From: Bacteroidales bacterium M7
Lineage (GTDB): Bacteria > Bacteroidota > Bacteroidia > Bacteroidales > Muribaculaceae
Assembly: GCA_001689515.1 (NCBI GenBank)
Contig: LUJR01000014.1
Span: 1 to 48,535 of the forward strand
Direction of reading: 5' to 3'
Length of the DNA stretch: 48,535 nucleotides
Shown here: positions 17,551-26,091 of the stretch, one piece after another
Layout of the letters: each line of letters starts with the position of its first letter
Numbering within the stretch: position 1 is the stretch's first letter
The notes under the pieces: model-generated
Database searches by the model: none
Told to the model about the DNA's origin: nothing
What the model saw: only the letters and a program-made list of their open reading frames with translations
Program-made: the position numbers and the translations under genes

Positions 17551-18729
17551 ATGGAACACACTTTTGATTTCGACAAGATTATTGACCAGTCGGGTACCTG
17601 TGCTATGAAATACGAGCAGCTTGAGCCGCTGTTCGGGCGATGTGATTTGCGCCCACTGTGGATTGCCGATATGGATTTTGCCTGCCATCCCGCTATCCAG
17701 GAGGCTATGATGAAGCGCTTCGCACATCCTATCTATGGATATACCGCTACTCCGGATTCATATTGGCAGTCGATAATCGATTGGCTCTCCGAACGTCACG
17801 GAGTGGAAGTCAGTCGTGAAGAGCTGACGTTTGCCCCCGGAGTTGTCAAGGCTCTGGCTTTCTGTGTCAATTTCTTTACGAAGCCAGGTGACCATATTAT
17901 AATACAGGAACCGGTCTACCATCCGTTCCGCATGGTTATAGAGGGGAACGGAAGGGTCGTTTCCAACAACCGTCTCATTCATCTGTCGGCAGGTGACTAT
18001 GTGATTGATTATTACGATCTGGAGGAGAAGATGGCAGACCCCCGGGTCAAGATGATGATACTGTGCAATCCCCACAATCCCGCGGGAGTGCAGTGGACTC
18101 AGGAATCGTTGCAGCGTGTGGCACGTATGGCAAAGAAGCATGGAGTCAAGGTTGTGAGCGACGAAATCCATGGCGACCTGATGCTGTGGGGACAGAAGCA
18201 TCAGCCGTTTTTGGAAAGCTGTCCCGAGGCAGCCGAAGTGGGCATATGGCTGGGAGCGCCGTCAAAGACGTTTAATATCCCCGGTTTTGCAAGTTCGTGG
18301 ATAGTGATACGCAACGAGGAGATGCGTCGACCATTCTATGCATGGCTTGAAACCAACGAACTATCCGACCCTACATTTACTGCAACATTGGCTGCTGAAA
18401 CGGCTTACAGGTATGGAGGTGAGTGGCTTGATGCCTTGATACCCTATTTGCAGGACAATATCATCGCTGTGGAGGAATTTATGGCTCAGAGGATGCCTCA
18501 GGTCAAGGTGCACCGTCCGCAGGCGAGCTTCCTCGTGTGGCTTGACATGAGAGGACTGGGGATGACCCACGAGCGCATTGTCGACACGATAGTCAATAAA
18601 GCACACCTCGCGCTCAACAGCGGCAAGATGTTCGGCGAGAACGGAGCCGGATTCGTGCGCCTCAATGTGGCTACGCCGCGCAAGTGCCTCATGGAAGCCC
18701 TTGAGGCTATGGCTGAGGCTTTTTCATGA
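17551..18729 (+). CDS. PatB/MalY family PLP-dependent C-S lyase
   Basis: Fold-type I aminotransferase-like enzyme, probably a cystathionine beta-lyase or cysteine desulfhydrase that makes homocysteine or sulfide, pyruvate and ammonia. 392 residues, the usual length. The N-terminus PLWIADMDF is the hallmark of the MalY/PatB group; CNPHNPAG (172-179), SDEIHGDL (203-210) and the PLP-binding Lys239 in GAPSKTFNIPG are conserved. A C-terminal FVRLNVATP holds the Arg that binds the substrate carboxylate. It stands alone, between a divergent esterase and the MITE-like element. Side reactions as an aminotransferase cannot be excluded. Confidence 0.92.
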   Translation: MEHTFDFDKIIDQSGTCAMKYEQLEPLFGRCDLRPLWIADMDFACHPAIQEAMMKRFAHPIYGYTATPDSYWQSIIDWLSERHGVEVSREELTFAPGVVKALAFCVNFFTKPGDHIIIQEPVYHPFRMVIEGNGRVVSNNRLIHLSAGDYVIDYYDLEEKMADPRVKMMILCNPHNPAGVQWTQESLQRVARMAKKHGVKVVSDEIHGDLMLWGQKHQPFLESCPEAAEVGIWLGAPSKTFNIPGFASSWIVIRNEEMRRPFYAWLETNELSDPTFTATLAAETAYRYGGEWLDALIPYLQDNIIAVEEFMAQRMPQVKVHRPQASFLVWLDMRGLGMTHERIVDTIVNKAHLALNSGKMFGENGAGFVRLNVATPRKCLMEALEAMAEAFS

Positions 18730-18766
18730 TTTGTTGGGAAAATTTCAGACAAATTCAGCCAAATTA

Positions 18767-19090
18767 AGAGGTTGTTTAATAACAAAGATTGAATCTTGAG
18801 TGGTGTATCTTTTGATTAAATGCCTGTATGTGAGGAGGGAGCATAGCGGTGCTATGTGACCGACGAGTATCAGGCAGTTAACAAAAGAGACACCAAGGCG
18901 ATGGTAACTGATAAAAATACTAAATTTGCAAACCCCGTTAATGATAAAAAGATGCCATTTTGTCCGAGACTTTTGAGCGTCTTCGGCTCTTTGCCTCAGT
19001 CACATAGCTCGCTATGCTCCCTTGGCGCAGACCCGAATCCATCTCAAATTTCTCGGCTCAGGATTTAACCTTTGTTATTAAACAACCTCT
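18767..19090. mobile_element. MITE-like non-autonomous element with 21-bp perfect terminal inverted repeats
   Basis: The ends at 18767-18787 and 19070-19090 are perfect 21-bp inverted repeats (starting AGAGGTTGTTTAATAACAAA); with mismatches the similarity runs inward to about 34 bp (ends in TGAG on both sides). The interior holds a long imperfect hairpin (18801-18826 pairing with 18871-18895), nested with a short hairpin CATAGC-ggt-GCTATG. A second inverted pair joins 18837-18860 with 18999-19021. A TAAATTTG box at 18921-18928 could start a short plus-strand RNA. No transposase is encoded; the only short open frame looks non-coding. A target duplication cannot be fixed from one copy. Confidence 0.75.
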
Positions 19091-19142
19091 AAAACATCCT
19101 AAATCATCATGCATTCAAGCGTGATGTAAGGAGATATTTTGC

Positions 19143-19150
19143 TAATTTTG
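19143..19150 (+). promoter_or_regulatory. Candidate -7 box of the DUF4919 gene
   Basis: TAATTTTG fits TAnnTTTG and lies 37 bp before the ATG at 19187, just outside the MITE-like element. -33 element not evident. Confidence 0.45.
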
Positions 19151-19186
19151 GCGAGAACAGTTTAGCGGGTCTGAATAAAATCAATT

Positions 19187-19900
19187 ATGAAACACATTCT
19201 CGTCATCACCATATTAGTCTTGTCAGGCACCATCGCGTCAGTGTCGCAGAATATCTTGCCCCAGCTCAAACGTGAAACCCCCGACATGGAGCAGATAAAG
19301 CGTGAAATCAATGACCGCGGAAGCCAATACTATTACCCACGGCTGATGAAGGAATTTCAGCGTAACGATACGCTGATGAAGATTGACAAATTCCGCCGCC
19401 TGTATCTCGGCTATATGCTTCAGGAGGACTATGACCCTTATCGTCCCTCTCCGGTGAAAAAAGATTTGTCTGCGCTTTATAATGCCAAGCAGCCTCTGAC
19501 CCGAGAGCAGTGTGACACTGTGGCTAAGTATGCCCGTCTTTCGCTTGACAACAATCCGTTTGATCTCCGCAGCATGGCGCTTCTCATACAGGCGCTGCGT
19601 GACAAGGGCGACATCAACGCCGCGAAGGTGTGGCAATACAAGCTTAACTACATACTGATGGCGATTGTCTCCACCGGCACCGGCTCTGATGACGATGAGG
19701 CATGGTGGGTGGTAGAGCCGCAACATGAGTATGTGTTGCTCAACATGATGGGTTTCACGGTGGTGGACCATGCGTTTATAGCGCCGTATTTTGAACGCAT
19801 CAAGGTCCGTGACAGCCACGGACGTGATGCCGGCGAATTTTACTTCAACATCCAGACCGTCCTTGACGAGCACTACCGCAAATACCCCGAAGAGGAGTAG
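19187..19900 (+). CDS. Secreted DUF4919 family protein
   Basis: 237 residues with an N-terminal signal peptide (about 1-20, VSQN cleavage region). The mature part matches the DUF4919 pattern: YYYPRLMKEFQRNDTLMKIDKFRRLYLGYMLQEDYDPY near 47-85, then a helical TPR-like stretch with NPFDLRSMALLIQALRDKGD and a C-terminal FYFNIQTVLDEHYRKYPE. The family is common in Bacteroidales and has no known function. Single-gene unit followed by a paired palindrome. Confidence 0.85.
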   Translation: MKHILVITILVLSGTIASVSQNILPQLKRETPDMEQIKREINDRGSQYYYPRLMKEFQRNDTLMKIDKFRRLYLGYMLQEDYDPYRPSPVKKDLSALYNAKQPLTREQCDTVAKYARLSLDNNPFDLRSMALLIQALRDKGDINAAKVWQYKLNYILMAIVSTGTGSDDDEAWWVVEPQHEYVLLNMMGFTVVDHAFIAPYFERIKVRDSHGRDAGEFYFNIQTVLDEHYRKYPEEE

Positions 19901-19933
19901 CCGCCCTAAGGCACTTGTAAGGAATCGTAAAAA

Positions 19934-20020
19934 TGTAGGGACATGCCGTGGCATGTCCGCCAATCAGGCGTTGTATTTGCGAGTGCTGCTGAAAGCGGAC
20001 ATGCCATGGCATGTCCCTAC
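19934..20020. repeat. Paired palindrome element, copy 2
   Basis: Left unit TGTAGGGACATGCC-G-TGGCATGTCCGC at 19934-19960 and inverted right unit at 19995-20020. The centre base of the left unit differs from that of the right (CGTG against CATG). Located 33 bp after the DUF4919 stop and well before the pckA promoter. Confidence 0.9.
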
Positions 20021-20211
20021 GAGATTTATACGGTGTTTTAGCATAGCAAGTTGAGACAATACCATCTCGTCAGCTCTACGCGGCAAAAGATTGACAAGTA
20101 ATAAGTGCATCCCAACATGTAATGGGGGGATAGGAAAGGCTTAATCGGCTGAAAATGCGAAGCTTTAAGCATTTTTCACCCATAATAAGGAAATTTTTCG
20201 CTAATAAAGTG

Positions 20212-20242
20212 TTGTTATTGCAAAAACAAAGAAGTAACTTTG
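20212..20242 (+). promoter_or_regulatory. pckA promoter
   Basis: TTG (20212-20214), 20-nt spacer, TAACTTTG (20235-20242), a perfect Bacteroidota promoter. The predicted transcript start is near 20249. That leaves an unusually long leader of about 140 nt before the pckA ATG. Confidence 0.75.
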
Positions 20243-20248
20243 CATCAG

Positions 20249-20392
20249 TGATAAAAGATGTATGCGTGGCGACGCATATGACGCGACACTGATGTTCCCC
20301 TGTTTGCCGTCAGCTTATGGCGGTAATCCTACCCAGAAGCAAGTACAATTATCTTTCGTAAATAACTACTTTAAAAGTGTTTTCCAACAATC
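20249..20392 (+). promoter_or_regulatory. Long pckA leader with hairpin
   Basis: About 144 nt of untranslated leader. It contains a 7-bp perfect stem with a GGCG loop (TATGCGT / ACGCATA, 20261-20278) and a GC-richer stretch around 20305-20335 that may fold. No known riboswitch class is recognised. Regulation at the RNA level is only a possibility. Confidence 0.35.
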
Positions 20393-21991
20393 ATGAGTAA
20401 CATCGATTTGACTCAGTATGGTATCACCGGCGCAAAGGTGGTACACAATCCCAGCTGGGACCAGCTTTTCATTGACGAGACCAATCCCTCTCTGACAGGC
20501 TACGAAAAGGGCCAGAACACAGAGCTCGGTGCGGTTAACGTGATGACCGGTATCTACACTGGCCGTTCACCCAAGGACAAGTTCTTCGTGATGGATGATA
20601 CATCCAAGGATACCATCTGGTGGACCAGCGATGAATACAAGAACGACAACAAGCCTATCACTCCCAAAACTTGGGATGCTCTCAAGGCTATCGCTGACAA
20701 GGAGCTTTCTGACAAGACTCTTTACGTGGTTGACGCATTCTGCGGCACCAACGCTGACACCCGTCTTGCTGTCCGCTTCATCATGGAAGTAGCATGGCAG
20801 GCTCACTTCGTGACCAACATGTTCATCCGTCCTACTGAAGACGAACTCAAGAACTTCAAGCCCGACTTCGTAGTGCTCAACGCTTCTAAGGCTAAGGTTG
20901 AGAACTGGAAGGAACTCGGCATCAACTCTGAGACATGCGTGGCTTTCAACCTCACAGAGCGCATGCAGCTTATCATCAACACATGGTATGGCGGCGAGAT
21001 GAAGAAGGGTATGTTCTCTATCATGAACTACTACCTTCCCCTCAAGGGCATGGCTTCTATGCACTGCTCTGCCAACACCGACAAGAACGGCGAAAACACA
21101 GCCATCTTCTTCGGTCTCTCTGGCACAGGTAAGACCACCCTTTCTACCGATCCTAAGCGTCTGCTTATCGGTGACGACGAACACGGCTGGGACAACAACG
21201 GCGTGTTTAACTTCGAGGGTGGCTGCTATGCAAAGGTTATTAACCTTGACAAGGAAAGCGAGCCCGATATCTACAACGCCATCACACGTGACGCCCTCCT
21301 CGAGAACGTTACTGTTGACAAGGACGGCAAGATCGACTTCACCGATAAGTCAGTTACAGAGAACACTCGTGTAAGCTATCCTATCGACCACATCAAGAAC
21401 ATCGTTAAGCCCAGCCGCGGTCCTGCCGCCAAGAACGTCATCTTCCTGTCGGCTGACGCATTCGGTGTGCTTCCTCCCGTATCAATCCTGACACCCGAGC
21501 AGACCAAATACTACTTCCTGAGCGGTTTCACCAGCAAGCTCGCCGGTACAGAGCGCGGTATCACCGAGCCTACTCCCACATTCTCTGCTTGCTTCGGTGC
21601 TGCGTTCCTTTCGCTCCACCCCACCAAGTATGCTGAGGAGCTCGTCAAGAAGATGAACGAGAGCGGTGCTAAGGCTTATCTCGTCAACACTGGCTGGAAC
21701 GGTTCGGGCAAGCGTATCTCTATCAAGGATACACGTGGTATCATCGATGCTATCCTCGACGGCGCTATCCTCAAGGCTCCCACCAAGCAGATACCTATCT
21801 TCGACTTCACAGTGCCCACCGAACTTCCTGGTGTAGATCCCAAGATTCTTGATCCCCGCGACACATACGCTGACGTTCAGGAGTGGAACACCAAGGCAGA
21901 GAAGCTCGCTGACATGTTCATCAACAACTTCAAGAAGTTTGAGAACAACGAAGCCGGCAAGGCTCTCGTAGCTGCTGGTCCCCAGCTCTGA
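20393..21991 (+). CDS. pckA: Phosphoenolpyruvate carboxykinase (ATP)
   Basis: Interconverts oxaloacetate and PEP with ATP/ADP. In Bacteroidales it mainly fixes CO2 onto PEP, making oxaloacetate and ATP on the way to succinate and propionate. 532 residues, normal length. The P-loop GLSGTGKTTLS starts at 241, preceded by the MASMHCSAN region and followed by LIGDDEHGW (metal site) and EGGCYAKVI. The substrate-binding YTGRSPKDKF is at 55-64, and the ATP-specific type is clear from FFGLSGTGKTTL and the C-terminal NTGWNGSGKRISIKDTR. Codon use is biased to few codons, as expected for a highly expressed gene. It ends in a strong terminator at 22052-22094. Confidence 0.98.
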   Translation: MSNIDLTQYGITGAKVVHNPSWDQLFIDETNPSLTGYEKGQNTELGAVNVMTGIYTGRSPKDKFFVMDDTSKDTIWWTSDEYKNDNKPITPKTWDALKAIADKELSDKTLYVVDAFCGTNADTRLAVRFIMEVAWQAHFVTNMFIRPTEDELKNFKPDFVVLNASKAKVENWKELGINSETCVAFNLTERMQLIINTWYGGEMKKGMFSIMNYYLPLKGMASMHCSANTDKNGENTAIFFGLSGTGKTTLSTDPKRLLIGDDEHGWDNNGVFNFEGGCYAKVINLDKESEPDIYNAITRDALLENVTVDKDGKIDFTDKSVTENTRVSYPIDHIKNIVKPSRGPAAKNVIFLSADAFGVLPPVSILTPEQTKYYFLSGFTSKLAGTERGITEPTPTFSACFGAAFLSLHPTKYAEELVKKMNESGAKAYLVNTGWNGSGKRISIKDTRGIIDAILDGAILKAPTKQIPIFDFTVPTELPGVDPKILDPRDTYADVQEWNTKAEKLADMFINNFKKFENNEAGKALVAAGPQL

Positions 21992-22051
21992 TAATAATTA
22001 TGGACAGTGCGGCAAGCATGACCGCCTGAACATAATCCGCTGATATCAATA

Positions 22052-22094
22052 GAGGCGTTGACCCGTATTTTGCGGGCAATGCCTCTGTTTTTTT
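22052..22094 (+). terminator. pckA intrinsic terminator
   Basis: Stem of GAGGCgTTGaCCCG with CGGGCAAtGCCTC around a TATTTTG loop, followed by TG and seven T. One or two mismatches only. Begins about 60 nt after the pckA stop. Confidence 0.85.
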
Positions 22095-22107
22095 GCCGCA
22101 GCATTGT

Positions 22108-22513
22108 TGTAGGGACATGCCGCAATGCTGTTCACTTAAGGCTCTGATGCGGATAGATACGTCGGAGACGTATCAGTCGTGCGAAACCCCATGCACGGAG
22201 CGTCAGCGAACGTACATGGGGTCAGATGATATGCGATTATGATCAACCTCGGAGAGGTTGTGGCATACCCACGTCCCTGCACCGCCATTCTCATTTCCCA
22301 CTTTAAATCAATGACTTACATACATAATCATGTGTTCCACAACCTCTCCGAGGTTGATTTATATGGGCATCATGTCCCCCCCCATGTACGTTCGCTGACG
22401 CTCCGTGCATGGGGTTTCGCACGGCTGGCACGTCTCCGATGTACCTCCTATATTGGATTCACTGACCATGCTTAAGTGAACAGCATTGGGACATGCCATG
22501 GCATGTCCCTACA
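22108..22513. repeat. Paired palindrome element, copy 3, interrupted by a mosaic
   Basis: The left half unit TGTAGGGACATGCC is at 22108-22121 and the full right unit at 22488-22513. Instead of the usual spacer of some 35-45 nt, 366 bp of nested inverted repeats lie between, and the second half of the left unit is missing. This suggests insertion into, or recombination within, a normal palindrome pair. Confidence 0.8.
22123..22488. repeat. Mosaic of nested perfect inverted repeats
   Basis: From outside to inside: an 18-bp pair CAATGCTGTTCACTTAAG (22123-22140) with 22471-22488; a GATACGTC-GGA-GACGTATC hairpin (22156-22174) with a degenerate partner near 22428-22445; a 44-bp perfect pair 22178-22221 with 22380-22423; a 22-bp perfect pair 22242-22263 with 22337-22358, each arm itself a hairpin (AACCTC-GGA-GAGGTT). 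The 44-bp arm also folds on itself (CCCCATG...CATGGGG). No protein is credible here. One arm recurs at 27231-27355. Confidence 0.9.
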
Positions 22514-22629
22514 GGTTGAGGCATTCCCAGCTCTGCAACTCCCTCCCTACAGTTGTATTTGTCAATGCTTAAAATCTGATCAGTTGAAAAATATGTGGGG
22601 ATTATATATCTAATAATAAATAAAATAAG

Positions 22630-22637
22630 TATCTTTG
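22630..22637 (+). promoter_or_regulatory. Candidate -7 box of the alpha-amylase gene
   Basis: TATCTTTG fits the -7 consensus and lies 112 bp before the ATG at 22749. No TTG at ideal distance. The leader of about 105 nt shows no known riboswitch. The stretch 22514-22629 holds nothing recognisable. Confidence 0.5.
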
Positions 22638-22748
22638 TGGAAACTAAATTGTAGGAGACTGCGATTGGTTTTACAGCCATGAATTTCACATATCCGAGTT
22701 CTTAACAACATCATATCTTAATTTTATTTTATCACATCTTTTTGCACC

Positions 22749-25700
22749 ATGAAATTTTTTAAGCAATCATTGCTCGTCCTTGCAGCAATGCTGATGGCTT
22801 TCTTCGGTGCTGAAGCCAAGCCGGGTTGGCCCGCCAACTATCAGGGTGTCATGCTCCAGGGTTTCTATTGGGATTCCTTCAAAGACACCAATTGGGCTAA
22901 CCTCGAGTCACAGGCTGACGAACTCAGCCAGTATTTCACCCTCATATGGGTTCCTAACAGCGGAAGAGCTGCCTCTAATCCAGGCATGGGATATGACCCG
23001 GTGTACTGGTTTACCAACCACAACTCGTCATTTGGCACAGAGGCTCAGCTCCGCAGCATGATCAAGACCTTTAAAGAAAAAGGCACAGGCATCATAGAGG
23101 ACGTGGTCATAAACCATCGCAGCGGTGCCACCAACTGGACTGACTTCCCAGCTGAAAAGTGGAATGGTCAGACATGGAAAATCGGTACGGACGGCATATG
23201 CAGCACTGATGAGGTCGCCAATGCTCCCGGTCAGGCAAAACCTACAGGCGCACCCGACACCGGTGAAGACTTCAATGGCTCGCGTGACCTTGACCACACC
23301 AATGCCAATGTGCAGAACAACTGCAAGGCATATTGCAAGTTCCTCCTTGAAGATATGGGTTATGCAGGTTTCCGCTATGACATGGTGAAAGGTTACGGCG
23401 GTCAATATACCAAGATCTACAACGAGTATTCTCAGCCCGAATTCAGCGTAGGTGAATACTGGGACGGCAGTTATGATGCCGTAAAGGGTTGGATTGAAGC
23501 AACCGGTAAGACATCGGCTGCATTTGACTTCCCCTGCAAGTACCAGATCAATAAGGCTTTCGCTGACAATAATATGGGTGAGCTGGTATGGAAAGCTAAC
23601 GGCACGACCGATCAGCCCGCAGGCATGATACATTTTGGCTATCCTCAGTATGCCGTGACTTTTGTGGACAATCACGACACTTACCGTGATGGCAGCAAGT
23701 TTGCCAGCGACAAGGTGGTTGCGGCAAATGCCTTCATACTCTTCAGCCCCGGTACACCGTGTATCTTCCTTCCTCACTGGAAGCAGTATAAAGCTGAGCT
23801 CAAGAAACTCATAGCTCTGCGTAATGCTGTTGGCATCCACAACATGTCAAAAGTCAATGTGCTCAAGTCGGCAACCAACTGCTACATGGCGGAAATCACA
23901 GGTACCAAAGGCAAGGCTGTCGTGAAAATCGGTCCCTCTATGGACTCTCCTTCAGGCTACACTGACTCTGACATCAAAGCGTCAGGCGACAACTACTGCG
24001 TATGGTCAAAGGTCAATGGCGGTGGTGACGACCCCACTCCCCAGCCTACCGTACCGGATCAGCTCTATCTTCTCGGCAACCTTGAGGGTGCTGCAGGTTG
24101 GGCAGATACTCCTGGCGAAGGCATCGCGATGACAAAGAACGGCACCACATTTACTGTCAAAGGCGCCAAGTTTGTGCTTGCAAGCGCCACAGAGACCAAA
24201 TGCTATTTCAACCTGACTGACTTCGTGGCTTCCACATGGGATGACCTCAACATAGATGCTAACCGTTATGGTGCGTCTACCGAAGGTGAAGCTATAACTT
24301 TAGGCACAGCAAGCACCATCACACCGTATCTCAAGGATGTGGATGCTTCGGGATGCAAATCCTGGACTATCGCCCCTGGTACATATGATATCACTGCCGA
24401 TTTCGCCACCATGAAGCTCACAGTGGTCAATTCAGGCGATGAGCCGATTCCTGCAAAGCCTGTGGTAAGCGCAAATCCCGCTTCTGGCACACGCTTTGAA
24501 ACTTCTGTCACGGTTTCTCTTAGCGTCAGCCCCGAGGCTACCATCTATTACACTCTCGATGGTGCTGTTCCTACAGCGTCTTCTTCCAAGTACACTGCAC
24601 CTATCGCCCTGTCAGAGACTACGACTATCAAGACTCTCGCTGTTACAGCCGATGGTGTGGAGAGCAATGTCCAGGCATTCACATACACCAAGAAGCAGGG
24701 CGGCGATGATCCGACCACGCTTACCATCTACTATGACAACAGTGTGACATCGTGGAGCAAGGTCCTCTGCTACAGTTTTGCAAATGATGCTGCCAATGGT
24801 GCCGCATGGCCTGGCTCGGACATGTCCAAGGTTGAGGGTGACATCTGGAAGACGACAGTACCCGCAGGTTCGTCGGTGGTGTTCAACAATGGTTCTGGCA
24901 CACAGACTGTCGATGTCGTCGGGGTAGAAAACAACCACGTCTACAAAGGATCCAACGAGGCTGGCAATGCCAAAGGCCACAAGAAGTGCACCGATGAAGG
25001 CGTATATCAGGGTGGCGATGATCCTACCCCTATTCCTGGCGAATCATGGTATTTCGTAGGTTCAATGACTGGCTGGGGACTTGACAAATCACTTAAGTTT
25101 ACCCAGAACGGCAATGTGTATACCCTCACTCTTCCCAACGGCATCAAAGATCCTGCCGGTACCACTGCTGACAACAAGGGCTGGAAGATATGGGATGGCT
25201 CATGGGATAGCAAGAACTTCGGAGCCGGAGATGAAACTTCTGCTCCCAGCGGTGTGGAAATTGATGCCTGGTATTGGGGCGGAAACAACTTCACCTATGA
25301 AACCGAAGGTGAGACAACCATCGTGTTCACTCTCATGCCTGGCTCGGATGTGGCTGATTCGACCATACCGTCTAAAATCAAGGTGATATATAATGGCGGC
25401 GATGATCCGCAGCCAGAGGTACCTGCGACCTTCGGTGTATTATCCACTCCATGGGGAGGTAATACTGCAAATGAGATTGTAGTAACAGCTATGACCCGTG
25501 CCGAAAATGTGTGGAGCATTGAAAACTACACTGTAGGTGCAGTGCCTGCTGCAGTCGGTGAAGCACCCTCGACCGATGGCTATGTGCAGTTTGCAGTAAA
25601 TACCGAAGCTACTACATGGCCAGACCTCAGTGCCAGTGACCGTTACGGTGCTGCCGTGGAGGGTACAGCTATCAGATTCAGCGGACTCTATGCCACTAAT

Positions 25701-25994
25701 GCTGTCAAACGCTTCACCAACGATGCTGCCGATGAAGCCGATATGTCTGGTGCCTGCAATGCGTTCAAGATAGCCCCGGGCACATATGACTTCAAAGTCA
25801 CATTCAATGCCGACAAGACCATAACCCTTGACAGCAAGATGCATGCTTCAGGCGTGGAAAATGTAGGTGTTGATGCTGATGATGAAGCAGCTGCCGAATA
25901 CTTTAACCTCCAGGGCGTGAGGGTTGAAAACCCGTCAAACGGTGTCTATATCCGTCGTGCCAACGGCAAGGTTTCAAAAGTATTTGTCAAGTGA
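22749..25994 (+). CDS. Secreted multidomain GH13 alpha-amylase with starch-binding modules
   Basis: A 1081-residue exported amylase. Signal peptide 1-23 (cut after AEA). The GH13 barrel spans about 30-420: region I DVVINH (118-123), nucleophile Asp211 in GFRYDMVKG, acid/base Glu236 in VGEYWD, Asp310 in FVDNHD. Then come repeated accessory domains joined by GGDDPT-type linkers: SusE/F-like (about 437-553), chitobiase C-terminal-like (565-650), CBM26-like with WPG and VVFNNGSGTQT (655-755), a starch-binding-like domain (765-895), and a second copy resembling the first (900-1040; both have a DRYGA or NRYGA...EG.AI motif). The last 35 residues (EYFNLQGVRVENPSNGVYI...KVFVK) resemble sorting tails of type IX-secreted or related proteins. 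It is likely to act on starch outside the cell. Monocistronic. Confidence 0.93.
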   Translation: MKFFKQSLLVLAAMLMAFFGAEAKPGWPANYQGVMLQGFYWDSFKDTNWANLESQADELSQYFTLIWVPNSGRAASNPGMGYDPVYWFTNHNSSFGTEAQLRSMIKTFKEKGTGIIEDVVINHRSGATNWTDFPAEKWNGQTWKIGTDGICSTDEVANAPGQAKPTGAPDTGEDFNGSRDLDHTNANVQNNCKAYCKFLLEDMGYAGFRYDMVKGYGGQYTKIYNEYSQPEFSVGEYWDGSYDAVKGWIEATGKTSAAFDFPCKYQINKAFADNNMGELVWKANGTTDQPAGMIHFGYPQYAVTFVDNHDTYRDGSKFASDKVVAANAFILFSPGTPCIFLPHWKQYKAELKKLIALRNAVGIHNMSKVNVLKSATNCYMAEITGTKGKAVVKIGPSMDSPSGYTDSDIKASGDNYCVWSKVNGGGDDPTPQPTVPDQLYLLGNLEGAAGWADTPGEGIAMTKNGTTFTVKGAKFVLASATETKCYFNLTDFVASTWDDLNIDANRYGASTEGEAITLGTASTITPYLKDVDASGCKSWTIAPGTYDITADFATMKLTVVNSGDEPIPAKPVVSANPASGTRFETSVTVSLSVSPEATIYYTLDGAVPTASSSKYTAPIALSETTTIKTLAVTADGVESNVQAFTYTKKQGGDDPTTLTIYYDNSVTSWSKVLCYSFANDAANGAAWPGSDMSKVEGDIWKTTVPAGSSVVFNNGSGTQTVDVVGVENNHVYKGSNEAGNAKGHKKCTDEGVYQGGDDPTPIPGESWYFVGSMTGWGLDKSLKFTQNGNVYTLTLPNGIKDPAGTTADNKGWKIWDGSWDSKNFGAGDETSAPSGVEIDAWYWGGNNFTYETEGETTIVFTLMPGSDVADSTIPSKIKVIYNGGDDPQPEVPATFGVLSTPWGGNTANEIVVTAMTRAENVWSIENYTVGAVPAAVGEAPSTDGYVQFAVNTEATTWPDLSASDRYGAAVEGTAIRFSGLYATNAVKRFTNDAADEADMSGACNAFKIAPGTYDFKVTFNADKTITLDSKMHASGVENVGVDADDEAAAEYFNLQGVRVENPSNGVYIRRANGKVSKVFVK

Positions 25995-26020
25995 GAAATT
26001 GCTTGATAACGCGATAAAAG

Positions 26021-26050
26021 GAAGCGGGACCCGAACCAGGGTCCCGCTTC
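26021..26050. terminator. Bidirectional terminator between amylase and leuB
   Basis: Perfect 12-bp stem GAAGCGGGACCC / GGGTCCCGCTTC with a GAACCA loop, between convergent genes. Short A-rich (left) and T-rich (right) flanks allow function in both directions, though the T-tract on the right is interrupted. Confidence 0.85.
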
Positions 26051-26091
26051 TTGATTTATATGTCAGTCGGTTGCAGATGTCGGCTTGGTGT

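Noticed and set aside
18856..19068. Short plus-strand open frame inside the MITE-like element
   Set aside because: GTG start, low-complexity composition, no family pattern; it runs through the structured repeats and is better explained as non-coding.
22239..22475. Short open frame across the mosaic repeat
   Set aside because: It only reads through inverted-repeat arms; the mirrored arm gives unrelated peptides and no signal or domain is present.
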